Positions 16,608 through 25,558 of a stretch of 64,000 nucleotides of DNA are shown here, piece after piece; the first letter of the stretch is position 1, and each line of letters begins with the position of its first letter. Origin of the DNA: Oscillospiraceae bacterium. Its GTDB lineage: Bacteria > Bacillota > Clostridia > Oscillospirales > Ruminococcaceae. The position numbers were made by a program, and so were the translations under genes. The notes beneath the pieces were generated by a model, which searched no databases, was not told where the DNA came from, and saw only the letters and a list, made by a program, of their open reading frames with translations. The stretch is from contig JAFVOU010000034.1 of assembly GCA_017505635.1 (NCBI GenBank), forward strand, positions 1 to 64,000. Reading direction: 5' to 3'.

Positions 16608-17273
16608 TTATCTGCCGTATGGGCAATGGCTGATGCACAGTCCGCAAACTGCACCGCGGCCGATGTTTTTGTATTCCCTTTTCATAAATTCACTGCATTT
16701 TGCAGGATTGAAAAAACTGTCGCGGTCTGTTGACCAGTTTTTGCCGCTGATAGCGCCGCTTGGGCATTTTTCCCTGCAGATGTTGCAGTGTGTGCAAGGG
16801 TGCGGCGGAAATTCTGTCGGGTTTTCAAACTGACAGTCGGTAAACACTGTGCCAAGGCGCACCTTTGCGCCGTATTCCCTGTGTAAAAACAGACAGTTGT
16901 TGCCCATATTGCCAAGACCTGCAAGGCAGGCAATTTTTTTGTGGCTGTATCTGCCGCGGTAAAACCAGCCTTCGTCATTTATGGACTGACTGGAAGCAAC
17001 GGTGATGTATTTATAGCCGTGTTTATCCAGCAGCAGACCAACCCTTAAAAGGCAGTGGTCGATAAAGGCATTTATACTGCGGTAGTGATTAAAGTATGTA
17101 TGTGTGGGCTTGTCCTGCACTTCGGCAAGGATGGCAGGTGAAAGATGCACCACAATGCTTACTGCGTTGCTGAGCCCGCCGATGCCGTCACCTTCTTCGG
17201 TGTGGCAGAAGCCCACATCGCTTACCCCAAGGGATAAAAGCATCTCTTTAATTTCTGTCTGTATCTGTGTCAT
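16608..17273 (-). CDS. QueG-like double [4Fe-4S] reductase
   Basis: The 221-aa protein resembles the C-terminal part of epoxyqueuosine reductase (QueG). It carries the ferredoxin motifs CTHCNICREKCPSGAI and CGLCISHCPYGR near its C-terminus, and GLGNMGNNCLFLHREYGAKVR before them. True QueG is about 300-380 aa and contains a cobalamin-binding region, so this shorter form is likely a related epoxyqueuosine reductase-like ferredoxin protein of unknown substrate. Clostridia often carry such paralogues. It stands alone: spacers of 87 and 128 bases separate it from its neighbours. Confidence 0.85.
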   Translation of the reverse strand: MTQIQTEIKEMLLSLGVSDVGFCHTEEGDGIGGLSNAVSIVVHLSPAILAEVQDKPTHTYFNHYRSINAFIDHCLLRVGLLLDKHGYKYITVASSQSINDEGWFYRGRYSHKKIACLAGLGNMGNNCLFLHREYGAKVRLGTVFTDCQFENPTEFPPHPCTHCNICREKCPSGAISGKNWSTDRDSFFNPAKCSEFMKREYKNIGRGAVCGLCISHCPYGR

Positions 17274-17401
17274 ATTATAAAGCCCATCCTTTTTATTGTA
17301 CCATAAATTAGACTAAAGTATATTGTGAATTTTTACAAATTAATGGTATTTTATTGCCTGCAAACTGTCGAACTTGTGATTACAAGATAAAAAAATAACA
17401 C

Positions 17402-18616
17402 CTATTTAAACAAATCGCTTTTCATAACCGATGCTGACTGCACTGCATCCCTGCCGTATTTGTCTTTGATTTTATCAAGGGCTTTCTGCAGGTTTTCCTT
17501 TTTTTCATCGGTCTGCCCTTCGGCAGTTTCGAAAAGGTTAAGCTGACGGACGCGTTTTTCCTCACTTGGGTCAAGGGCAGTTACGGTGAGTGCACGGATT
17601 GGCATCTTTACATTCCAGTTTTTAACCAGCAGTTCCAGTGCTGCTTTGTAGATATTTTCGGTAACATTTGTAGACTGAACCTGCTTTTGTCTTGTAAAGG
17701 AGACGAAAGCAGGATTTTTTATTGTTATCTGCACACCGTTGGCATACAAGCCGTGCTTGCGCAGGCGCATGCCCACCTGTTCGCTGAGCACCATAAGGGC
17801 AGGTTTTATATCCTCAAGTCCGCTTATGTCACGGCTGAATGTGTTGCCGCTGCCAACCGATTTGACCTCGCGCTTTGCATCAAAGGGCTGCACGGGGCTC
17901 TTTTCCAGTCCGTTGGCATAGATGTACAGGTCGTGGCCGTGTTTGCCGAATTTGTCCTCCAGCAGTTCTCTGTCGGTTGCGGCAAGCTGACCGATTGTGC
18001 GTATGCCCATTGCGTTAAGGGCATCCTTTGTGCTTTTGCCCACAAAAAGCAGGTCCTCCACTTTAAGGGGAAAGACAATATCTTTATAGTTTTCTCTTGA
18101 AATAACAGTAGTGGCATTTGGCTTTTTGTAGTCGCTGCCAAGCTTTGCAAACACCTTGTTGAAGCTGACCCCCACCGAAATGGTAAGGCCTGTTTCGTAG
18201 TAAACACGTTCCCTTATCATATAGGCAAGTTCTTTGCCGTCCTTTGCAAAAAGATGACAGCTGTTGGTGACATCCAGCCAGCTTTCGTCAATGCCGAAAG
18301 GTTCCACAAGGTCGGTGTAGCTGTTGTAGATTTCGTTGATTATTTTGCTGAAATATTCGTACCGCTGTCGCTGCGGCGGCAGAATAACAAGGTCAGGGCA
18401 CACTTTAAGCGCAGATGCGATTGTCTGCGCTGTTTTTATGCCGTATTTTTTTGCCGCCTCGTTTTTGGCAAGCACAATACCGTGGCGTGTCTGCTGGTTG
18501 CCCCCTACAACAACGGGTTTGTCTTTAAGTTCCGGATAAGGCAGCAGCGAAACGGAGGCGTAAAAGCTGTTGCAGTCGCAGTGGAGAATTATACGGTCTT
18601 TATTCTGTTGTTCCAT
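17402..18616 (-). CDS. dinB: Y-family DNA polymerase IV (DinB)
   Basis: The 404-aa protein is a lesion-bypass polymerase. Catalytic carboxylates are in LHCDCNSFYAS (Asp14) and FGIDESWLDVT (Asp110, Glu111), where most DinB proteins read SIDEAYLD. The DNA-binding GIRTIGQLAA helix-hairpin-helix and the little-finger domain (SVGSGNTFSRDI) follow. Near the C-terminus QLNLFE matches the sliding-clamp binding motif. No LexA-type operator is obvious upstream. Instead a family B repeat starts 21 bases before the gene. AAAGGGGAATTGTT precedes the ATG. Confidence 0.93.
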   Translation of the reverse strand: MEQQNKDRIILHCDCNSFYASVSLLPYPELKDKPVVVGGNQQTRHGIVLAKNEAAKKYGIKTAQTIASALKVCPDLVILPPQRQRYEYFSKIINEIYNSYTDLVEPFGIDESWLDVTNSCHLFAKDGKELAYMIRERVYYETGLTISVGVSFNKVFAKLGSDYKKPNATTVISRENYKDIVFPLKVEDLLFVGKSTKDALNAMGIRTIGQLAATDRELLEDKFGKHGHDLYIYANGLEKSPVQPFDAKREVKSVGSGNTFSRDISGLEDIKPALMVLSEQVGMRLRKHGLYANGVQITIKNPAFVSFTRQKQVQSTNVTENIYKAALELLVKNWNVKMPIRALTVTALDPSEEKRVRQLNLFETAEGQTDEKKENLQKALDKIKDKYGRDAVQSASVMKSDLFK

Positions 18617-18637
18617 AACAATTCCCCTTTCTGAACC

Positions 18638-18751
18638 TCATAGGGGGCTTATCCCCCTGCATGACGCATTTTTTCACGACAAAGCGTGAAAAAATATGCT
18701 GTCACCCCCATAGATGAAAGCAGGCTATGCCATTCGGCAGCCTGGCTGTAA
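18638..18751 (+). repeat. Family B hairpin repeat, copy B2
   Basis: Compact copy between the GNAT gene and dinB. Outer arms TCATAGGGGG (18638-18647) and CCCCCATAGATGA (18704-18716) pair through TCAT/ATGA and GGGGG/CCCCC. The inner stem is TTTTTTCACG/CGTGAAAAAA around ACAAAG. A trailing hairpin CAGGCT...AGCCTG replaces GCCAC...GTGGC of B1 while keeping pairing. Confidence 0.75.
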
Positions 18752-18769
18752 TAAAGATGAATACTTTGC

Positions 18770-19204
18770 TTAAAATGTATACATCATCGGTTTGTGCGGG
18801 ATTCCGTCTTCGTCAAATTCTTCGCCGATAACTTTAAAGCCCGATTTTTCGTAAAAGCCTACCGCGTAGGACTGTGCTTCGAGATAAATCTGTTTTTTGT
18901 CTGTATTTACCTTTACCGCTTCGATGCCTGCTTTAAGCAGCTTTGCACCCATACCTGTGCCGCGGTCCACTGTGATTACCCTGCCCATATAGGCGGTGTC
19001 GGCATCCTTTGCAAAAAAGCGCAGACAGGCTTTTATCTGTCCGTCCTCTGCCCTTGCAAAAACGTGGTATGCATCTTTGTCCCTGCCGTCGGGGTCAAGG
19101 TAAGGGCAGTTCTGTTCCACCACAAAAACTGCACAGCGCAGTTTTAAAAGTTCGTAAAGTTCGTCGGTGGAAAGCTGTGTAAAATGTTTTGTTGTAAATT
19201 CCAT
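18770..19204 (-). CDS. ElaA-type GNAT acetyltransferase
   Basis: The 144-aa protein is a GNAT N-acetyltransferase of the ElaA subgroup. It shows the diagnostic N-terminal LYELLKLRCAVFVVEQNCPY and LDPDGRDKDAYHV, then the acetyl-CoA segment GRVITVDRGTGMGAKLL and the C-terminal YEKSGF. The natural acceptor of ElaA proteins is unknown. The start at 19204 is preceded by AGAAGGTGAAAAT, a strong site; the frame is open to 19279, but that would add residues overlapping the upstream sppA end. It lies 25 bases after sppA on the same strand, so it is likely cotranscribed. Confidence 0.9.
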   Translation of the reverse strand: MEFTTKHFTQLSTDELYELLKLRCAVFVVEQNCPYLDPDGRDKDAYHVFARAEDGQIKACLRFFAKDADTAYMGRVITVDRGTGMGAKLLKAGIEAVKVNTDKKQIYLEAQSYAVGFYEKSGFKVIGEEFDEDGIPHKPMMYTF

Positions 19205-19229
19205 ATTTTCACCTTCTGGTTTGGCAAAA

Positions 19230-20177
19230 TTATTCCGCCACCATATACATAGGCACACCACTGTGGGATTTTGCCGCAATTTCGGCTGCCATCTGCATAT
19301 CGCTTTTTGGCATCACTGCCTCTATATCCGCCATAAGCTTCTCCCATTTTGTAGGGGTGTAAAGCGGCTTGTAGTATTTTTCGCTGCCTGTAACTTCTTC
19401 CATATATGCAACTGCATCCTCATAGGACTGCACTTCGTCGATAAGGTCTATCTCCTTTGCCTGCAAAGCAGAATAAACCCTGCCGTCGGCAATTTCGCGT
19501 GTGCGTTCTTCGGTGAGGTTTCTGCCCTGTGCAACAATGCCCACAAACTGGTCGTAAGCTTCGTCCACCAGGGACTGATAGATTGCTATATGCTCGTCGG
19601 TCATTTCGCTGCCGGCAGAACCCATGCCTTTGTTGCCGCCGCTTACGATAAGCACCTCCTGAATGCCAAGCTTTTCGTAAAGGCCGCTTAAATTTGTTGT
19701 GGATATGATAACGCCGATAGAACCTGTCCAGCCGTTGCGGTTCTGGCTGATGTAGTCTGCCGCACAGGAGATGTAATAAGCTCCGCTGCAGGCTGTGCCG
19801 TTGAAATAAGCGTGTATCGGACGGCCTGTTTTTTCCTTGTATTCCATAAGTTTAAGGTAGGTTTCGTCACTTTCGTACACGGTGCCGCCGCCCGAGTCCA
19901 CATCAAGAAAAATGCCTGTATTTGTTTCGTCCTCTATAAGCTGGTCAATATATTTAATGGTTGCGTTGTGGTCGTATCCAACGCGTGCCGAGCCCTCGTT
20001 GCCCGACTGAATTGTGCCTATAACATTGATAACGGCAAAGCTTTTTTCGGGTTTTTCTGCCGTTTTTACATCTGTATCGTTAAATTTGGCAATGCCAATA
20101 GCAAACAGCAGCACAATACAAACTGTTATTGACGCCGCTGATATGAGAATATTTCTTTTGATATTCCGGCTGTTCAA
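19230..20177 (-). CDS. sppA: Signal peptide peptidase SppA (S49)
   Basis: The 315-aa protein is a membrane-anchored S49 serine peptidase that degrades leftover signal peptides. One membrane segment spans about residues 10-30. The extracytoplasmic domain carries the nucleophile in ACSGAYY (Ser131), the TGSIGV structural motif and the general-base Lys183 in SGGNKGMGS. The length corresponds to the short Gram-positive type, with one peptidase unit rather than the duplicated E. coli form. Two SipW-type signal peptidases with many exported substrates lie 11 kb away, but any link is only circumstantial. Confidence 0.92.
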   Translation of the reverse strand: MNSRNIKRNILISAASITVCIVLLFAIGIAKFNDTDVKTAEKPEKSFAVINVIGTIQSGNEGSARVGYDHNATIKYIDQLIEDETNTGIFLDVDSGGGTVYESDETYLKLMEYKEKTGRPIHAYFNGTACSGAYYISCAADYISQNRNGWTGSIGVIISTTNLSGLYEKLGIQEVLIVSGGNKGMGSAGSEMTDEHIAIYQSLVDEAYDQFVGIVAQGRNLTEERTREIADGRVYSALQAKEIDLIDEVQSYEDAVAYMEEVTGSEKYYKPLYTPTKWEKLMADIEAVMPKSDMQMAAEIAAKSHSGVPMYMVAE

Positions 20178-20228
20178 AATAACACCCCTTTTATTTTGTA
20201 TATTTTATATTCAGATACATTCAAAAAT

Positions 20229-20323
20229 GTCATTCTGAGCAACCGGCGAAGAATCTCTGCACAGGCACATATATCAGAGCCATAGCGGGAGATTCTTCGG
20301 GGCATAAAGCCCCTCAGAATGAC
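20229..20323 (+). repeat. Family C MITE-like element, copy C1
   Basis: Terminal inverted repeats GTCATTCTGAG (20229-20239) and CTCAGAATGAC (20313-20323). Nested arms CGAAGAATCTC and GAGATTCTTCG lie inside. It ends 10 bases from the amidotransferase stop codon. No ORF. Confidence 0.85.
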
Positions 20324-20333
20324 AAAAATGTTA

Positions 20334-21455
20334 TTATTCTTTTTCTTCCCAGATAGGGTTTTTAAGCACCCAACGGCCGCAGTGGTCCTTTTCGAAGATA
20401 TCGCGGTTGTAGAATTTGTCGATAATCTGCCAGAACTCTGTTTCGGTATAGCCTACAAATTCGCAGAAATCCCTCACGGAAAGCGGGTCAAGGTTGTGGT
20501 CGCGTTCCTTGATAATCTGTTTTGCTTCGTCCCTTGTAAGCATGCCGTAGCGGATATATCTTGCTGTGTAGTCGGTTGCTGCCGCGTGACCGAATTTTGG
20601 ATATTTGAGCCAGGAGTGCACAAGGTAAGCACGGCTGTCAATCTGGTCAAAGTTTTCGGCGTGGTGCTGACGGTCCCATTCGTGTGTCAGATCATGGAAG
20701 CCGCGGCTTTTTGCCAGCTGATAGTTTTTATAGCTGTTCCATGGCAGGAAGTAAGAAAGATACATAGGGTCAAGACGGGCAAGGTCTTCCTTGCTTGGTG
20801 CCTTTGTCAGCGCAAGTGCTGCAGGGTCGATGCCCCAGGACAGCAGTTCTTCCTCGTCCATACCGCTTGCAACGCCGTTTTCAATCTGACCGCGTGCAGA
20901 GTATGTTTCTTCGTCGTCACAGCCGCCGTATTCAAAGCTTACGTTTTCGCCGTAAACAAGCAGCATTGTGTTGAATTTAAGTGCCATATGCAGCGGGAAT
21001 GTGTAGATGTGACGGTCAAGGTACCAGGTTGGCTTGCCGTATTTTTCGAACATATTTTTCATCAGAATTTTCTGTGTTCTGATGTCAGGCTTGCAGCTGA
21101 TGATAGGACAGCCGAAAGCTTCGCTGATGTTTTTAAGGTTGTGTCTGCCTGCTTCGGTCATAGGAAAGTTATCCTCTACGGAAAAGAGGATAGGGTTCAT
21201 CTTCATAACTTCCTTCATAATATAAACCTGGAAATGACTGTCCTTGCCGCCGCTTGCTGCGATTGCACAGTCGTACTGACCGGGACCGTTGCAGCCGCGG
21301 TATTTGTCGCAGAGTGCTTCGAATTCTTTCCAGCGTGCTTCCCAGTCGATGTTTTTGCGTGCTTCGTAGTGGTTGCAGGCGGTGCATACTCCGTTTTCGT
21401 CAAAGATTATGCCCGGACGTGTATCAGGCATTGTACATTTTTTGCAGTATCTCAT
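20334..21455 (-). CDS. N-acetyl sugar amidotransferase (PseA/WbpG family)
   Basis: The 373-aa enzyme has an N-terminal zinc-ribbon-like CKKC...CTAC (Cys4, 7, 24, 27) and a PP-loop ATPase motif SGGKDS (68-73), followed by the conserved CGCDDEET-like region near residue 180. This family installs acetamidino groups on nonulosonic acids such as pseudaminic and legionaminic acid, or on related sugars. Together with legB, legC and the PtmE-like gene it suggests that the surface nonulosonate is amidinated. It sits 14 kb from those genes, alone, which is unusual. The start at 21455 has AAAGGAGACAACCTT upstream. Confidence 0.92.
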   Translation of the reverse strand: MRYCKKCTMPDTRPGIIFDENGVCTACNHYEARKNIDWEARWKEFEALCDKYRGCNGPGQYDCAIAASGGKDSHFQVYIMKEVMKMNPILFSVEDNFPMTEAGRHNLKNISEAFGCPIISCKPDIRTQKILMKNMFEKYGKPTWYLDRHIYTFPLHMALKFNTMLLVYGENVSFEYGGCDDEETYSARGQIENGVASGMDEEELLSWGIDPAALALTKAPSKEDLARLDPMYLSYFLPWNSYKNYQLAKSRGFHDLTHEWDRQHHAENFDQIDSRAYLVHSWLKYPKFGHAAATDYTARYIRYGMLTRDEAKQIIKERDHNLDPLSVRDFCEFVGYTETEFWQIIDKFYNRDIFEKDHCGRWVLKNPIWEEKE

Positions 21456-21667
21456 AAGGTTGTCTCCTTTCAGATTAAACCGTTTTAATTATAAAATCAG
21501 CTTTGGGACACATTATCCCACTTTTGTTATAATAACATACTTTTGCCGATAAATAAAGATAATATTGTGAATTTTAACATTTATCCACTATACAAAAACC
21601 GGCGCAGATGTTAAAATTTAGTCATCAGTTATCTTTAAGTTTTTCGAAACGGAGCTTACATTATTTT

Positions 21668-22534
21668 ATGAAACCAAAATACTCTTTTAAGACTTTTGCG
21701 CTTGACCTGCTTTTTGACTTTATCGGCTGTACCCTTTATGCGGCAGGCATAAACTGTTTTATCATTCCGCAGGACTTTGCATCGGGCGGTGTAAGCGGTA
21801 TTGCCCTTATCATAACATATCTTACAGGGCTGCCAAACGGTACCATTACATTTATCCTCAACATTCCGCTGATTATCTTCAGCTTTAAAATTCTGGGACA
21901 TATGTTTCTGCTTAAAAGTGTAAAAACCCTTGCAATCCTTACGCTGTGCATAGACGTTCTGACCCAGCCTCTGCCCCACTATACAGGAGACCCTATCCTT
22001 GCGGCAATCTGTGCCGGTCTTTGCATAGGTGCAGGCCTTGGCATTGTGTATATGCGCGGCACCTCCACCGGCGGCAGCGACTTTATCACCCTTTCTGTGC
22101 GCAAGCTCAAGCCGCATATGTCTGTGGGCACAATAACCTCTACAATAGACTATATCATTCTCGGTGCAAGTATTGTTTTTCTTGGCAATGTGGACGCTGC
22201 GCTTTACGGCTGTGTGGCAATGTTTGTTTCGGCAACTGTGCTGGACAAAATTATGTACGGCGGCAACAAGGGCAAGATGATGCTGATTGTCACCGAAAAA
22301 GGCGAAGAAGTTGCAAACAGCATCTTTGCAACCACCGAACGCGGTGTGACCATTGCAGATGTACGCGGTGCCTACAGCGGCAATCCGAAACAGCTGGTTA
22401 TCAGTGCCATGAGCAAGCACGAGCTGCCAAAGGCAAGAAAGGCAGCACACCTTGCAGACGAAATGGCATTTACAATGATTACAAACACCGACGAAGTGTT
22501 TGGCGAAGGCTTTATCGACCCAAGGGAAGATTAA
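21668..22534 (+). CDS. YitT family membrane protein (DUF161-DUF2179)
   Basis: The 288-aa protein has five or six N-terminal membrane segments (DUF161 with NCFIIPQDFASGGVSGIA and GTSTGGSDF) and a cytoplasmic C-terminal DUF2179 domain of about 80 residues (MLIVTEKGEEVANSI, RGVTIADVRGAYSG). YitT proteins are widespread in Firmicutes; their transported or sensed substrate is not settled. The start at 21668 agrees with the family. The alternative ATG at 21608 adds a poorly hydrophobic leader without a ribosome binding site. The gene is divergent from the amidotransferase across a 150-base AT-rich spacer. Confidence 0.88.
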   Translation: MKPKYSFKTFALDLLFDFIGCTLYAAGINCFIIPQDFASGGVSGIALIITYLTGLPNGTITFILNIPLIIFSFKILGHMFLLKSVKTLAILTLCIDVLTQPLPHYTGDPILAAICAGLCIGAGLGIVYMRGTSTGGSDFITLSVRKLKPHMSVGTITSTIDYIILGASIVFLGNVDAALYGCVAMFVSATVLDKIMYGGNKGKMMLIVTEKGEEVANSIFATTERGVTIADVRGAYSGNPKQLVISAMSKHELPKARKAAHLADEMAFTMITNTDEVFGEGFIDPRED

Positions 22535-22628
22535 CCACACATTTTCTTATATACAAAACAGAGGGCAGGCTATTGCTGTTTCTGCTTTTGCTTTTCTAAA
22601 AAATAAATTTCCGAGAGGAAGTGTAAAT

Positions 22629-22910
22629 ATGGATTTCAGCTTAAAATACGTTATTCTTTGGGGTTTTATCGTAGTTAACCTCATTACCTTTATTATGTTC
22701 GGTGTGGACAAATACAAGGCAAAAAAAGGCAAGATGCGCATACCTGAACGCCGACTGCTTTACTGGTGCATACTTGGCCCTTTCGGCGGATATGTGGGTA
22801 TGTATCAGTTTCGCCACAAATATAAAAAGTTCCGCTTTCAGCTGATTCTTTTTGTGATGTGCCTTGTGCAGTTTGCAGCATTTTTTGCAATTTCGTATTT
22901 TATGAAATAG
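22629..22910 (+). CDS. DUF1294 small membrane protein
   Basis: The 93-aa protein has three hydrophobic segments and the DUF1294 signature NLITFIMFGVDKYKAKKGK followed by RIPERRLLYWCILGPFGG. Members are small inner-membrane proteins of unknown function, sometimes fused to cold-shock domains; that domain is absent here. GAGAGGAAGTG precedes the ATG at 22629. It follows the YitT gene by 94 bases and may share its transcript. A family A repeat begins 40 bases after the stop. Confidence 0.9.
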   Translation: MDFSLKYVILWGFIVVNLITFIMFGVDKYKAKKGKMRIPERRLLYWCILGPFGGYVGMYQFRHKYKKFRFQLILFVMCLVQFAAFFAISYFMK

Positions 22911-22950
22911 CAAAAAACGCCACTTTGCTTTAACAAGCATAATGATGCTT

Positions 22951-23159
22951 CGCATGTCACTTTTGTGACCAAAAGTGACCAAAAGTCGCGCTGATTGCGA
23001 CGCAGCGCCCCACGCGAAATATGTACCGCAAGGTCTTGATTGTGTGGCGCTTTCGTGTGCAGGTCCGCACACACCGCGCCGCTTAATATGTGCAAACATG
23101 GCGACAATACATATTAAATACAAGGGGGCTCCTGCCCCCGTTCCACCCCTGGAAATATC
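22951..23159 (+). repeat. Family A hairpin repeat, copy A5
   Basis: Full-length copy (5' end CATGTCACTTTTG, 3' end GGAAATATC) filling most of the 352-base gap before glpK. H2 inner arms are GTGTGC (23055-23060) and GCACAC (23067-23072), so four of six pairs differ from A1 yet remain complementary. H3 is GGGGGC/GCCCCC. The GCGACAATACATATT block is retained at 23101. The remaining 100 bases before glpK are AT-rich and would hold its promoter. Confidence 0.8.
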
Positions 23160-23244
23160 CTTTACCAAAAACAGACTTGCTTGTTATTGTTCAAAGCATA
23201 CATCCGATTGCTCACTTTCAATATTACTAATTAAAAATCCTTAA

Positions 23245-24747
<1,503 letters not shown>

Positions 24748-24768
24748 AAGAACAGTTATACAAAATAT

Positions 24769-24860
24769 GTCATTGTGAGGCATAATGCCGAAAAATCTCA
24801 CCGTCAGCACAGACAAAGCTATGTGCAGACAAAGAGATACTTCGCTGTGCTCAGTATGAC
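24769..24860 (+). repeat. Family C element, diverged copy C2
   Basis: Imperfect terminal repeats GTCATTGTGAG (24769-24779) and CTCAGTATGAC (24850-24860). The internal CGAAGAATCTC-type arms have decayed to CGAAAAATCTC and GAGATACTTCG, and paired changes partly restore complementarity. Confidence 0.7.
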
Positions 24861-24886
24861 AAAAGGTAATATTAAAATACAAAACA

Positions 24887-24919
24887 AAAAGAAGATGCTC
24901 GTGTGAACATCTTCTTTTT
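24887..24919. terminator. Bidirectional terminator between glpK and the SipW locus
   Basis: Stem AAAAGAAGATG/CATCTTCTTTT with A-run and T-run on the two sides, placed between the convergent glpK and the last gene of the minus-strand fibre locus. Confidence 0.85.
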
Positions 24920-24928
24920 TATTGTATG

Positions 24929-25558
24929 TTATGTTGTTGGTTTTAAAAACTTAACTTTCCATGCTTCGTATGCTGGAAGTGCAACAACCTCGCCGCCACC
25001 AATATCTTCGTATGGCATTGCCTGAACTGCTTCGGCAAGAATATCCACTACCTGATGATAGGTGTAGGTTACATCATCTTCATCAGTTATAGACAAGCTG
25101 TCCAGTGTAATTTCGTCTGCAAACAGTTCTGTGGTACTGCCTCCGGCAGCAACCTCTGTTCCGTAATAGTTTTCGCCTGTTGTTTTTGTTGCGTAATAAA
25201 ATGTACGGCAGGAGTCGCTGGCGGAAGGTGAAGGTATTTCCACCCAGCCGTCAGCAGGTGTGAATGTTATCGCATCCGATTCGCCCTGAGGTGTAAGTGC
25301 AGGGTTGCCTTTACTGTCTTCCCAGTAGGTAACCACTCTTACACGGATAAAAGCAGGGATATCGCTTGTGTTTTTGATGGTAACATCGGATTTTTTGTTA
25401 TCTGCGAAAGTTTCGACAACTTCGCAGTCAACATTTGCAAGTTCAAAAACGTTTGTTACCTGCTGTGTTGCTTTGACCATATAAGCGCTTGCTGTGCCCA
25501 TAACAGACATTGCTGCTGCGGCAAGCAGGAGAAGCGCAACCAATTTTGTGTGTTTCAT
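24929..25558 (-). CDS. SipW-dependent-type secreted protein
   Basis: The 209-aa protein starts with a signal sequence ending MGTASAYMVKATQQVTNVF, similar to the extended signals processed by SipW peptidases. The mature part contains VTIKNTSDIPAFIRVRVVTYW, the beta-strand pattern common to TasA/camelysin relatives, and no anchor motif. Its start codon overlaps the stop of the 1572-aa gene (TGATG), so translation is coupled and the two proteins are probably made in fixed proportion. It is the last gene of the locus. Role inferred: matrix or fibre component, or chaperone for the large protein. Confidence 0.85.
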   Translation of the reverse strand: MKHTKLVALLLLAAAAMSVMGTASAYMVKATQQVTNVFELANVDCEVVETFADNKKSDVTIKNTSDIPAFIRVRVVTYWEDSKGNPALTPQGESDAITFTPADGWVEIPSPSASDSCRTFYYATKTTGENYYGTEVAAGGSTTELFADEITLDSLSITDEDDVTYTYHQVVDILAEAVQAMPYEDIGGGEVVALPAYEAWKVKFLKPTT

